A stretch of 64,000 nucleotides of DNA from Synechococcus sp. CC9616 (GCF_000515235.1 NZ_KI911558.1:773490-837489); one strand, 5' to 3'. Shown: positions 16,205 to 24,620, numbered from the stretch's first letter. Made by a program: numbers and translations. Notes: generated from the letters alone by a model not told the origin.

Positions 16205-16648
16205 TTATTTGTTCTGCGTGCTTGGATCAATCCGCGTCAAGCGTGCCTGACCGTTAACAGCGGCAATTGCATTACTTAACTGTTTGTTCTCAAGCGCAAG
16301 AGCAAAGTTGTTCTCATACTTGCTCAATAGTTCTGCAGCATAATATGTCCGTTCAACATCGTAGGCTTCTTTCATTAGTTTGCGTGCCTGGTGGATATAT
16401 TTATCAGCAGCAGAATCTTTGATATCCCAGATTTCGGACGATTTCTGCAGGATATCTTGACGGCTCATTCCGTTGACCAGCCACTTTGCAACTTTGTTAA
16501 TTCTCCGCTTTCGCTCGTCACTCGTCACCTTGCCATTAAATTTCCTCACATATTCTGAAACTGCATGTTCATCCGTATTGTCATCGAGAATTGTATTTTC
16601 AGGCGGAATCTTCTTTGCCGTCATGTTCTTACCTATCTCTGTTTGCAT
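16205..16648 (-). CDS. Phage terminase small-subunit-like DNA-binding protein
   Basis: Encodes 147 residues, all soluble. After a disordered N-terminus comes a helix-turn-helix-like segment (INKVAKWLVNGMSRQDILQK, then EIWDIKDSAADKYIHQARK). A long helix follows (EAYDVERTYYAAELLSKYEN), with an ALALENKQLSNAIAAVNGQA helix and an RLTRID end. This order (HTH, YI-x-x-A helix, oligomerisation helices, A-x-x-x-x-x-RL-x-x-ID) is seen in phage terminase small subunits. No large subunit, portal or capsid gene is nearby, so it is an orphan, either a prophage relic or a protein reused by the island. Confidence 0.5.
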   Translation of the reverse strand: MQTEIGKNMTAKKIPPENTILDDNTDEHAVSEYVRKFNGKVTSDERKRRINKVAKWLVNGMSRQDILQKSSEIWDIKDSAADKYIHQARKLMKEAYDVERTYYAAELLSKYENNFALALENKQLSNAIAAVNGQARLTRIDPSTQNK

Positions 16649-16776
16649 GATAAGTAGTTGTTACAATCTCGTATTACAGCCTTAGCTATCTCATCATCTG
16701 CAGGTTTAGTTGAATGGCGCGCTCAAGATCGAATAAATCCAAAAAGGAACACGCCGAGACGATCGTGGCTTGTTAT

Positions 16777-17130
16777 CTAGCGGGCACTGCCTGCTAATTC
16801 CGGCTCACGCTCAAAGGTACGGCGATGGTCGAACGAATCAAATCCATGCTCAGGAACTACAAAGCCCTTGACGTCAATGAGAGGGGTCAGATGCTCGCAC
16901 TTCCTGACTTCTCTTGTTTTAAACTTTCCATGACACACAATCGTGTCGCCAAGGCGCAGATTTTCTTTCAGGATTTGACACCAGTTTGTGCCGTGGACAT
17001 CGAGGCCAACATCGAAATGCTCACCGTGGCTAGAGCCGCGAACGGTCACCAAGATCGATAGACGATTCTCATAGGGATTGATATCACCTATTTGCGTGAC
17101 CCTGCCGCTGCAGCTACCTGCGTACATCAT
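16777..17130 (-). CDS. OB-fold-like (single-strand-binding-like) protein
   Basis: Encodes 117 residues. The strand pattern SGRVTQIGDINPYENRLSIL, GEHFDVGLDVHGTNWCQIL, LGDTIVCHGKFKTREVRK and PLIDVKGFVVPEHGFDS resembles an OB-fold of the SSB type: strand, strand, loop, G-D-x-I-x-x-x-G strand, then an arginine/lysine-rich strand. No acidic SSB tail is present (it ends PELAGSAR). Single-strand nucleic-acid binding is inferred from fold pattern only. It lies next to the terminase-like gene on the same strand, consistent with a phage or plasmid origin. Confidence 0.45.
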   Translation of the reverse strand: MMYAGSCSGRVTQIGDINPYENRLSILVTVRGSSHGEHFDVGLDVHGTNWCQILKENLRLGDTIVCHGKFKTREVRKCEHLTPLIDVKGFVVPEHGFDSFDHRRTFEREPELAGSAR

Positions 17131-17223
17131 TGAGTTGAACTGGGGTAAAGGACAGTTATCAGGAATGTTGTTGTCTGGCCGATTGATGTGATCGTCTTCT
17201 GAACTTAACGACTGTCAAGAACG

Positions 17224-17529
17224 ATGCAAGAGGCTTGTGCCGCCCAGAATGAAGAGTTGACAGGCGATGCTGATAGGAGGTGGAATTACCCCCAAGCGAT
17301 GTCACAGGAGCTTCTGAAGGTCGCTGAGCACTGCTTACCACTGGCGATGGTGTTGTTCGATGACTTGCTGGTTGTCCTGGAGTCAGACCTGCGTTCAGAG
17401 GTTGCGGATGGGAGCCCGCTGCAGCGAGTAACAAGACCGAAAAATCTTGAACCGAAATTTGAACTTGTTACCCTTTCCGGCGGATTGAGTCTGTTTGATC
17501 ATATCATTGAAAAGTATTTGCATAACTGA
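17224..17529 (+). CDS. Unrecognised soluble protein
   Basis: Encodes 101 residues beginning MQEACAAQNEELTGDADRRW, with a predicted helix QELLKVAEHCLPLAMVLFDD and an acidic LLVVLESDLRSEVADG, ending FDHIIEKYLHN. A start at the internal ATG at 17299 would remove the first 25 residues. Composition is plausible for a protein, but no family is recognised, and the opposite strand also has a frame here. Low confidence. Confidence 0.3.
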   Translation: MQEACAAQNEELTGDADRRWNYPQAMSQELLKVAEHCLPLAMVLFDDLLVVLESDLRSEVADGSPLQRVTRPKNLEPKFELVTLSGGLSLFDHIIEKYLHN

Positions 17530-17581
17530 AGAATCGAGCCTTTTCAAAGTGGCAACTGATAGGTTTTTGTTATCGATCATT

Positions 17582-17659
17582 TTGCGCTACATGCAAGACC
17601 CGGAACTTCATGCGTTGATTTACGGCAGCTTCCAATCAAACCCTGATATCACGGTTTAA
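17582..17659 (+). pseudogene. Detached 3' end of a lysozyme-like (DUF1402-like) gene
   Basis: The 25 codons plus stop at 17582-17659 read LRYMQDPELHALIYG and then SFQSNPDITV. This is homologous to the C-terminus of the gene at 5748-6548 (LRYMQDPHLHQIIYG). The DNA shares an identical 14-mer, TTGCGCTACATGCA, at the start of both (6471-6484 and 17582-17595), then about two thirds identity. Upstream of 17582 the frame no longer matches. So only the tail of a paralogue, or of the original gene copy, is left here. It may mark an island boundary. Confidence 0.6.
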
Positions 17660-17834
17660 ACCGGTCTTTTAAGAGGAGGGGTCCATTAGGATTTATTACT
17701 TTTAAAACGAGGTTTAACCACAACATCACATCACATCTCAAATCTGACGTTACAGATTTCATTAGAATTCATTGCGCGCTAATGGTGACCGGGAATGACG
17801 CACTGCTCCATTCCTAAATCTTGTCAAGCATCGT

Positions 17835-17975
17835 CTAGACCAAAGCTAAACCATTTAATGCTGCAACCATCAATAAAGTAAGGGTGCCCAGTATTGCAAT
17901 GGTGATAGGACGAGGATCGAGTCTTGGTAACGGTCGGCGCCGACAAGCCCTGCAGTTTCCGGGAATGCGTTGCAT
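17835..17975 (-). CDS. 46-residue membrane protein with N-terminal CxxC
   Basis: ATG at 17973-17975 to TAG at 17835. The N-terminal part MQRIPGNCRACRRRPLPRLD is strongly basic with a CRAC (CxxC) motif. The C-terminal half is a single membrane span (PITIAILGTLTLLMVAALNG). A positively charged N-terminus with the span at the end predicts a cytoplasmic CxxC head anchored in the membrane, possibly able to bind a metal. No family is recognised. The amphipathic layout and basic cluster argue that it is real despite its length. Confidence 0.5.
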   Translation of the reverse strand: MQRIPGNCRACRRRPLPRLDPRPITIAILGTLTLLMVAALNGLALV

Positions 17976-18245
17976 TAAACATGTCTGATCTTGTTGTTTT
18001 ATAGGCAACAAAGAGGAATTCGCTCAATAGAGATTCCATCTTCACATCTGTTTGATGAAACACAACTGTTTTGCATGCCTACGATACGCAGGAAGCCAGG
18101 GACCAGAACACAGTCCGAAAGGCTTGACCTTCTAAAGTCAACGACTTCATTGCCAGTAGTACTTTCGCAAGCTTAAAAAGATGGCGTCGTGAGCTCTAGC
18201 TTGGCTTCTCAAATCAGGTCTATTAAAGGTGCTATTAATCGGATA

Positions 18246-19040
18246 TCAGCACACAATCATCTCTTCAGCATACGGGTCAGAGAAATAGCCTTCGAAAATA
18301 TTATGGGTGCCTTTCCCTTGGTTGTCAAATTGGATCACTGGTGCAGCATAACGATACTCTTCCCACTGAAATATTAGCTTTCCATTAGGCGTTAATTGTC
18401 TCAGAGATTGAGCTTCAACATAATCAGAAGAGACATAATCAGTGATTTGATCTTTAACTTTATAACCCTCACGACTAGACGACAGCATCATTTCCTTTTT
18501 TGAGAAACGACCATCATCATTAAGATCCACCTTCATTTCAATCGTTGAGCGCAAACTACCCTTTGAACGGCGGCTATGAACTGTCATTTCGCCTGTAATT
18601 CCATCAAAGGGCTCTGGACTCTCATCGCTGAAGTCAAATTGATAGGTTCGAATCCGGCAGCCCTTATAACGTCCCTTCCGATCCGATATCAACGACCAAT
18701 CCGCTGAATAACCCCCTTGAACCATCGTGATCGCTTGCCCCTCCCAGTGATCCAAGGGCATGGGCTCGATGTCGGGCAGGTCCATGGCTACGTCGTGAGC
18801 GACTTCAGAATGGTCCATTGGCACTGCGAACTGTCTTTTGATTTGAATTGTGCCATCAAGATCGTGCAGGCCTCTTTGGTTAAAGGCAAAGAATTCCGAT
18901 CTTTGTTGACGATTTCCCGCAAACCGACTCAATGGAACCTTTTGCCAGAAGCGAGCTCTTGTTGTGTCCGCTACAAAATACGCAGTCAAAATGTGACAGC
19001 CGATTGACAACTCAAAACTTGAATCTATTTTGAAAATCAT
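18246..19040 (-). CDS. EF-hand-containing protein of unknown function
   Basis: Encodes 264 residues from the ATG at 19038-19040, though a later start near the MDHSEVAHDVAMDLPD segment cannot be excluded. A calcium-binding EF-hand loop is visible: D-L-N-D-D-G-R-F-S-K-K-E, with acidic residues at positions 1, 3, 5 and 12. Around it are strand-rich segments (ITMVQGGYSADWSLISDRKG, RIRTYQFDFSDESPEPF, QWEEYRYAAPVIQF). No signal peptide is evident. Possibly a calcium-responsive beta-rich protein. Family unknown. It overlaps the proposed start of the plus-strand small gene at 19030 by 11 nt. Confidence 0.6.
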   Translation of the reverse strand: MIFKIDSSFELSIGCHILTAYFVADTTRARFWQKVPLSRFAGNRQQRSEFFAFNQRGLHDLDGTIQIKRQFAVPMDHSEVAHDVAMDLPDIEPMPLDHWEGQAITMVQGGYSADWSLISDRKGRYKGCRIRTYQFDFSDESPEPFDGITGEMTVHSRRSKGSLRSTIEMKVDLNDDGRFSKKEMMLSSSREGYKVKDQITDYVSSDYVEAQSLRQLTPNGKLIFQWEEYRYAAPVIQFDNQGKGTHNIFEGYFSDPYAEEMIVC

Positions 19041-19197
19041 TGATCATCCACTCGTGCGCGAAAAAATTCTCGATGAATTAATCCAGATTGACACGTGGGA
19101 TTGGTGGAAAGCCCAGGTTTTTTATTTGAGAGAACGTAAAGAGTATGCAGAAGCCGAGGCAGTTTTCAATGAATTTAAAATCAATGAGAATAATTAA
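19030..19197 (+). CDS. Small soluble protein of unknown function (TTG start)
   Basis: The frame from a TTG at 19030 gives 55 residues: MKIIDHPLVREKILDELIQI, DTWDWWKAQVFYLRERKEYA, then EAEAVFNEFKINENN. It is acidic, all-helical and rich in aromatic residues, which looks like true coding sequence. The frame is open back to 18997 but has no ATG, so the start codon is uncertain. It belongs to a set of four short soluble genes on the plus strand (19030, 19423, 19754, 20029). Confidence 0.5.
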   Translation: MKIIDHPLVREKILDELIQIDTWDWWKAQVFYLRERKEYAEAEAVFNEFKINENN

Positions 19198-19422
19198 CAA
19201 TCAAAGATTGACCCTTTGAACGAGTGGCAACCGACTGAATACTCGTTCTCAGCGATCTCAGAATCCACACCAGAGCTTTTTTAACGCTATTCAGCGTCTT
19301 ATGCGTGCAATCAACTTACAACGTAATTTGGTAAAGAAATATTTTGCTCTGGCCGGTTGTGTAATCTCACGAACCACCGTTCTTCTGAACTAATTTTATT
19401 TTTAGTCAGAAGATATTTTTCG

Positions 19423-19650
19423 ATGGCTAACTTGCCTCCCAGAGAAGTCGCTACGAACAAAGCTCATCTGATGTCCCTTGCGTTGGAAGTGCTTCGATCC
19501 AGGGACGACATTGATGAATGGGATGTTTTTCAGCATCTGACCCAATACCTGAATGAGCAGGACAATCAAGAAGATGCCGTTCGTGTTCCGGTGATCAAGC
19601 CCTTGATCGCTCAAGAAATGGACGAAGCGCATAAAAACGAACTTGACTGA
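19423..19650 (+). CDS. Small soluble helical protein
   Basis: Encodes 75 residues from the ATG at 19423 (MANLPPREVATNKAHLMSLA ...), preferred over the ATG at 19357 because the added residues are not coding-like. It contains EVLRSRDDIDEWDVFQHLTQ and ends KPLIAQEMDEAHKNELD. Highly charged and helical with no signal or membrane segment. No family recognised. Confidence 0.6.
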   Translation: MANLPPREVATNKAHLMSLALEVLRSRDDIDEWDVFQHLTQYLNEQDNQEDAVRVPVIKPLIAQEMDEAHKNELD

Positions 19651-19753
19651 GCAGCGAAGGTTGTAGTCGATACAAAAGCTAGAACTGCTTTTTGAACAAC
19701 ACAAGATTGATTGACGTATCTTTTCGTCCCGTTATTTTAAAGATATTATCGAC

Positions 19754-19927
19754 ATGGCAGTCATGGCTCAACCGTTTCGCCGCAAAGATGGATGGACGTC
19801 TCCTCCAAGAAAGCCAATTGATACAGATTCTTACATCTGGTTACGTCGTCAACTAATTTTTCTCTCTGGAGAGGGACTAGATGGAGAGCGCAAGGCATTA
19901 GTCGACGAATTCAAGATTCATGCATGA
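19754..19927 (+). CDS. 57-residue soluble protein of unknown function
   Basis: ATG at 19754 to TGA at 19927. It reads MAVMAQPFRRKDGWTSPPRK, PIDTDSYIWLRRQLIFLSGE and GLDGERKALVDEFKIHA; a second start at the fourth codon is possible. Basic N-terminus, then an amphipathic helical part. No family recognised. It is in line with the neighbouring short genes, about 100 nt apart on both sides. Confidence 0.5.
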   Translation: MAVMAQPFRRKDGWTSPPRKPIDTDSYIWLRRQLIFLSGEGLDGERKALVDEFKIHA

Positions 19928-20028
19928 ATGCCCGTGGGCAACCTGATCAACCAAATGGGCTCATGGATACAGTTGCTACAGACATTATCAATTAAATGAC
20001 TAATTTAGAGTTTGAATTTTAACCTGCC

Positions 20029-20211
20029 ATGCCTCTCGGAGAGCACTACCTAAGATTGATGAATCTTGCCAATCAAGCGCATGATCGCGAAACATACCAT
20101 TATTTTGTCAACCAAGCCCAAAAACTTTTAAACGAAGAAGTGCCAATCCCAAACCAATCACTAACGGTTCTGCCTAAGAAAGCCACTCGATATCAGCAGG
20201 AAGCTGCTTAA
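20029..20211 (+). CDS. 60-residue soluble helical protein
   Basis: ATG at 20029 to TAA at 20211. The first 36 residues form a TPR-like helical pair (MPLGEHYLRLMNLANQAHDR, TYHYFVNQAQKLLNEEV), followed by a flexible basic tail (LPKKATRYQQEAA). No signal peptide. No specific family recognised. It is the last of the short island genes before the core gene block. Confidence 0.55.
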   Translation: MPLGEHYLRLMNLANQAHDRETYHYFVNQAQKLLNEEVPIPNQSLTVLPKKATRYQQEAA

Positions 20212-20393
20212 ATAACAAGTCAAAATATTTAGACAAAATCAAACGTTTTGAATTAATCTTTAGTCAAGCGCTTACCCCTTTTTAATTAAATCAAATGTAG
20301 CGTTGTTAACGCGTTAATGATTGAAATTCTCGTATTCTCTAATGAACGATCTTTAAAGAGCTTTTGACGACATTCGTGTGATATTTAGCTCTG

Positions 20394-22004
20394 CTACTTG
20401 ATTTGTTGACGTTCACGTTGAAGAGTTGATTGTCGCGATAGACACCAGGCGAAGAGAAAAACCAGACTCATTAACAAATATCCGAGAGCCCATTGGGAGC
20501 CCACTCCCCAACCGAGCTCCAGAACCGTGTCTGCCTGGGTGAAGCGCCAGGCATGAATCACACCAAACCAGGAGCAGATACAGGCGACAAAGGACATCAA
20601 AGACGCTGCAAGAAATCTCTGTTCGATGACGTAAACCAACATTGCTGAGAGCAACATCGCCGTGATGATCTGACCCTGCTCCAAGGCAAAAGCACCTCCA
20701 GCCCAGACATCTGTCTGTTGAAGATTGAGCAGCAGTTCTGGCCCAAACGGCTGGCCCTCCTGACCGGCGCCGCCACTGCGTAAGCCAGACTTGATCAATT
20801 GAGAACCCCAGCCGGCCAATCCCGGCATCAAACCGAGAGCAACCGCAGGAGCATGTGATCTGGGTGTGGCCTGGAAGGACTGAGCCGCCATCACAAGGCC
20901 GATGTATAGAACAATCGCCATCCCGGCTTCAATCGGAATCAGCTGGCCGATCAGCCCGAACAGCCCCAGAAAGCAGCAGACGGCTACGACGATGCCATCC
21001 AGCCATGAATATCCGATCCTGGCGCCCATGGCCTTCCATGCAGGATGGCCGATGTAGATCGTGGTGGGAAAGCAGGACCCGAAGACTGCTGCCACCACCG
21101 TGCCGACACCATTGCACAGCAAAGAGCTACGCACTGGGTAGCGGTCACCAGCTGCTTCGGCACTATCAATGTTCTGCAGTGAGCCCAGTACATTGAACAA
21201 ACCCATCGGGATAATGACTCCCAGCCAGGGCAGAAGCTGTTGGCGGGCTTGCCATAACTCATCGAGTTGAAACATCGGCGGATGCCAACCCACAAGATCA
21301 AGTTGACGACTCCATACCGACACATCCGTATCCAGGAGGCCCGTCATCGCAGCCAAAAGGATCCCGACGACAATGGCGAGCAATCCCCCCGGAATCGGCA
21401 ACCGAAGCTTGCCGTAGTACGTCGTAAGGATCAGGGCCAACACCGTGAGGCCGACAACCGGCTGTGCATAGGTTCTCAACAGAAAACCCAGTGAGATGTA
21501 GCCAAGCGCTATCCCTGCAAGCGTTGATAGGAGAGCTGCCCGTGGTAACCAGCGTCGTAGCCATTCAACAAACCAGGCACCGATTGCCTCGATCAGTCCG
21601 GAGCCAAGACACGCCACCATGCCGGCATGCCAAGACATGCTGATCGCCTGCTCTTCACTCATGCCGTTGCCGAGAGCGGAGAGCTTTACAGGCAACATCA
21701 CCAAAAACACGTAAGCAAAGAGGCTGACGGTGTTGATGCCGTAGGGAAGTGCCGTTCGATCGTCGCGACCCTCCGCCCTGGCCAGTCTCATGGCCTGCCA
21801 GGCATAAAAAAGATTGCCGAACAACACACTCAGACCGGTTGCCGGAAGAATCGTTCCAAACAGCAGCTCATCGGGATAGCCGAGAACAGAACGGCAAAGA
21901 CCGACGATCAACAGGATCTGGATCAGATTGTCCAGGGCGAGTCCCAGAAATCCATCCACATCGCTGCGAACAAACCAGGATGGAGAGGCGGGCGACGCTG
22001 TCAC
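20394..22004 (-). CDS. NCS2-type nucleobase permease-like membrane protein
   Basis: Encodes 536 residues with about 12-14 membrane spans. The N-terminal WFVRSDVDGFLGLALDNLIQ, LPYGINTVSLFAYVF and the middle LGSLQNIDSAEAAGDRYPVR, CNGVGTVVAAVFGSCFPTTI and IGHPAWKAMGARIGYS match the AzgA-like branch of the nucleobase-cation symporter-2 family: the QNID-type acidic motif and a GSCFPTT helix break. In that family it would import purines or related compounds with protons; the substrate here is not determined. It heads a minus-strand run and is followed, with a 6-nt gap, by the amidase gene read upstream of it (22011). Confidence 0.8.
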   Translation of the reverse strand: MTASPASPSWFVRSDVDGFLGLALDNLIQILLIVGLCRSVLGYPDELLFGTILPATGLSVLFGNLFYAWQAMRLARAEGRDDRTALPYGINTVSLFAYVFLVMLPVKLSALGNGMSEEQAISMSWHAGMVACLGSGLIEAIGAWFVEWLRRWLPRAALLSTLAGIALGYISLGFLLRTYAQPVVGLTVLALILTTYYGKLRLPIPGGLLAIVVGILLAAMTGLLDTDVSVWSRQLDLVGWHPPMFQLDELWQARQQLLPWLGVIIPMGLFNVLGSLQNIDSAEAAGDRYPVRSSLLCNGVGTVVAAVFGSCFPTTIYIGHPAWKAMGARIGYSWLDGIVVAVCCFLGLFGLIGQLIPIEAGMAIVLYIGLVMAAQSFQATPRSHAPAVALGLMPGLAGWGSQLIKSGLRSGGAGQEGQPFGPELLLNLQQTDVWAGGAFALEQGQIITAMLLSAMLVYVIEQRFLAASLMSFVACICSWFGVIHAWRFTQADTVLELGWGVGSQWALGYLLMSLVFLFAWCLSRQSTLQRERQQIK

Positions 22005-22010
22005 GTTTGT

Positions 22011-22937
22011 TCAGGACACACAAAGGTCACCAAGCGAAGCCAGACGAACTTGAAGTGCAGACCAATCGAAACTACGTGGATCACTGCGTTCTCCACCGAT
22101 ATCAACATGCCGATGGGTGGTGATTGCAGCCGGCGCCAAATTGAAGCTGTTGATCCATCCTGAGAGCACAAGCGCCAGGGCGTCGTACTGAGCATCTGAG
22201 TAACCGCTATGGCGGGACTCGTTGTTGGCACCGTTCGCGGGTGTTTCAAGGCTCACATGCAAGGCAAAGTTGTTGACGCTTCCCTTGAATCGCTTGTTGG
22301 TGATCGCCCATTCACCCAGAAACGACGAGTAGCCAGCGCCATAGGCGCGATTGATCGGATCGACTAGGTCGACAACCTTTCCACTTTGACCGATCAGAGT
22401 GTGGTAACTCACCTGGTCTTCATCGCGCGGATGAGGCGTGAGGAAGGTATTGATCGCCGAGGTCATGGAATAAACCGTTTCGTGCATCACCACCAGACGA
22501 GGTGTGATGTCGAGGGCCTGTCCAAAGGCATCCCGCTTATGACGCTCTCCATAGTTCGTTGGATCGATCGGCAGGGCTTTTCGCCATGCCTTGCGATTGC
22601 GTTCCAAAGCTTCCAGACGGCTACGAACACTGGGATCAATTCCGGAGCATTGACGGGCCAATGGGGAGGTCCAAGACCGTGCTCGCGGTGGGCCTGGCGG
22701 TGTGTTGGAGGGAGCCTCCTCGATGTATTTCCCTTTTTCCTTGCTCACCTGATCGAGTAACTCAAGCAGGGACGGTCGTGAACCAGCGTGAGAAAGATCG
22801 CGCTGATCCGATGCCAGCCAGCCCAGAAACAACAGTATGAACGCGCTGCCACTGATCACAGCCACCAGCACCAGTGGCTGCCTGCTCAGTACCGACCAAG
22901 CCGATGTCAATCGCTGCTTTAAAGGATCTGGAACCAT
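22011..22937 (-). CDS. Membrane-anchored N-acetylmuramoyl-L-alanine amidase (Amidase_2)
   Basis: Encodes 308 residues with an N-terminal anchor (PLVLVAVISGSAFILLFLGW). The C-terminal domain has the Amidase_2/PGRP zinc-site pattern: LVVMHETVYS (first His), DQVSYHTLIGQSGKVVDLVD, NFALHVSLETPANG and ITTHRHVDIGGERSDPRSFD, whose His and Asp would complete the site. It should cut the lactyl-peptide bond of peptidoglycan in the periplasm, for wall recycling or remodelling. Its start overlaps the end of the M61 peptidase gene by 19 nt, so the two are probably co-transcribed. Confidence 0.85.
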   Translation of the reverse strand: MVPDPLKQRLTSAWSVLSRQPLVLVAVISGSAFILLFLGWLASDQRDLSHAGSRPSLLELLDQVSKEKGKYIEEAPSNTPPGPPRARSWTSPLARQCSGIDPSVRSRLEALERNRKAWRKALPIDPTNYGERHKRDAFGQALDITPRLVVMHETVYSMTSAINTFLTPHPRDEDQVSYHTLIGQSGKVVDLVDPINRAYGAGYSSFLGEWAITNKRFKGSVNNFALHVSLETPANGANNESRHSGYSDAQYDALALVLSGWINSFNLAPAAITTHRHVDIGGERSDPRSFDWSALQVRLASLGDLCVS

Positions 22938-24619
22938 CGATCGCGCAGCGCGAGTTGTTCAGCTGTAGCTCCAGGGTCCCAGCGGAGTGTCCAACGGTCT
23001 ATACATTCGTCAGGAATCAAGAGACTCTCCTTCATCAATCCTCTTCGGGACCAAAGGACAGGCACACGGCTCTGACCCTTCAGCAGCATTGGCAGATCTG
23101 CCATACGGCGCAAACGTCGACCACCGATAGCGATCAGTTCATCCCCCACAACCAAACCTGCCTGCATAGCAGGTCCCCGGGGGGCAACACGCTTGACAAC
23201 CACGCCCGAGGCCTGATCCTCAAGATTCAAACCGTGATGTGGTTCAGAGGATTGAATCGGATCCAGTCGCAAACCCAACGCTGCAACCAGCGCCTCAAGC
23301 GGAAGGGAGTCCGGTTCATCCAGCCAGCCATCGAGTTGTGCAGCCAGGGACGAATCCCGTTTGGCAATGGCCGAGAGAATGTTCTGACGTTGATATCCCC
23401 TCCCGCATCGGCCATGACTCGCCCACAGTTCACGCAGAACAGTGGACAGTGAGCTGCCGACCTGTCTCAGTCGTACATCCAGACAAAAAGCTGTAGCGGC
23501 CCCATAGCGGTAGTAGCTGACCTGGGAATCTCTCGACGATGGGGTTGCCTTGTAGAGCTTCACCCAGGCTTCGCGAGCGCTGTCAGCAAGGCTTTGAACT
23601 GAACGGCCCGGCGTCATCAGGACTCGGGAAAGCTCCTCACCCAGGTCCTGCAGAAACTGTGTCCGGTTGCTGAAACCAGACAGCAGGGTTGTGGAGAGGT
23701 CGAAATAACTGGTGATTCCCTCGGCGAACCACAACCCTTCACTGACAACCGGACGGCCGTAGTCATAGGGCCTGTAATCGGCGGGACGCAGACGCCGAAC
23801 GTTCCATTGGTGCAGGTATTCATGACCAACCAGTTGCAGCAGCTGTCGCAGTCCTCCCGGGCGCGCAAAGGCCGGCCAGTTGAATTGAAGTACGGCGCTG
23901 TGATCATGCTCCAAACCGCCATAACCGCTCTCCAGCATCTGAATCACGAGTTGATAGCGATCCCCCGCCGGCGGCGGCGTGTCCATTAATCGACACGTGG
24001 CTCGACACACCGAAGTGATGTCCTGCGTCAGCGATGAGGGCCAGCCTCCGGGGGGTGAACCGATCAGCAGCAGCTCGTGGCCGTGTCCATCGACATCGAA
24101 TCGTTCCACGTCGAACGAACCGGCATGCACAGGACTGTCGACCAGGCCATCAAAATCCTCGGCAATCCATGCCTGATCGACAAACGGCAGAGGAACGTGG
24201 ACGGACCAAGCCTCAGGTACAGCCACTGTGAGGCGATGCTCATGCCAACGACACCCTTCCACATCCATGGCGACAGCAGCCAGGCTCAGGGATGCGAAGT
24301 CGGGATCGAGGTGACAGGTCCGCACCGTCAGGTCGCGCGCCTCGATCGCATAGTCGAGGGTGAGAACCTCTCGTCTTGGCATCTCAACCAACCAGCGGGA
24401 CAGGCCTATCCGCCTCGCGCTGATCGGGTCATCTCCACAGTGGGCAACAAGACTGTGGAGGTGCTGAACGTGATCTCGGACGGTGTAGGAACCAGGCGTC
24501 CAGATCGGTAGCTGAACGACGACGCGCGACGCTTCAGGACAGCATGTCTGGCGGACCCGAAGGGTCTGACCAGCCGGTTGACGAAGATCAAGATCGAGCC
24601 TGACAACAGGACTTGACAC
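22919..24619 (-). CDS. M61-family aminopeptidase with PDZ domain
   Basis: Encodes 566 residues. A beta-rich N-terminal domain is followed by the gluzincin motif HEYLHQW near residue 265 and the third zinc ligand in WFAEGITSYF about 35 residues later. A PDZ domain near residues 440-530 carries VVVKRVAPRGPAMQAGLVVG and DELIAIGGRRL. This is the layout of the M61 glycyl-aminopeptidase family. No signal peptide is visible at the chosen start, so it is probably cytoplasmic. The gene follows Ycf35/DUF1257 with a 1-nt gap and overlaps the amidase by 19 nt. Confidence 0.9.
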   Translation of the reverse strand: MSSPVVRLDLDLRQPAGQTLRVRQTCCPEASRVVVQLPIWTPGSYTVRDHVQHLHSLVAHCGDDPISARRIGLSRWLVEMPRREVLTLDYAIEARDLTVRTCHLDPDFASLSLAAVAMDVEGCRWHEHRLTVAVPEAWSVHVPLPFVDQAWIAEDFDGLVDSPVHAGSFDVERFDVDGHGHELLLIGSPPGGWPSSLTQDITSVCRATCRLMDTPPPAGDRYQLVIQMLESGYGGLEHDHSAVLQFNWPAFARPGGLRQLLQLVGHEYLHQWNVRRLRPADYRPYDYGRPVVSEGLWFAEGITSYFDLSTTLLSGFSNRTQFLQDLGEELSRVLMTPGRSVQSLADSAREAWVKLYKATPSSRDSQVSYYRYGAATAFCLDVRLRQVGSSLSTVLRELWASHGRCGRGYQRQNILSAIAKRDSSLAAQLDGWLDEPDSLPLEALVAALGLRLDPIQSSEPHHGLNLEDQASGVVVKRVAPRGPAMQAGLVVGDELIAIGGRRLRRMADLPMLLKGQSRVPVLWSRRGLMKESLLIPDECIDRWTLRWDPGATAEQLALRDRWFQIL

Positions 24620-24620
24620 C

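Noticed and set aside
15973-16230. Minus-strand frame of 85 codons
   Set aside because: Arg/Ser/Pro-rich with no motif and overlaps the end of the terminase-like gene.
16713-16796. 27-codon plus-strand frame (MARSRSNKSKKEHAETIVAC ...)
   Set aside because: Basic and start-like but very short, squeezed between two minus-strand genes and overlapping one; not enough to call a gene.
18645-18655. GGTTCGAATCC, a perfect T-loop-like sequence
   Set aside because: No acceptor, D or anticodon arms can be drawn around it and the T-stem does not pair; it lies inside the coding region of the EF-hand protein gene.
6549-20393. Search of the island for CRISPR arrays, integrase genes and insertion sequences
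   Set aside because: No regularly spaced repeats, no recognisable tyrosine or serine recombinase and no transposase with inverted ends were seen.
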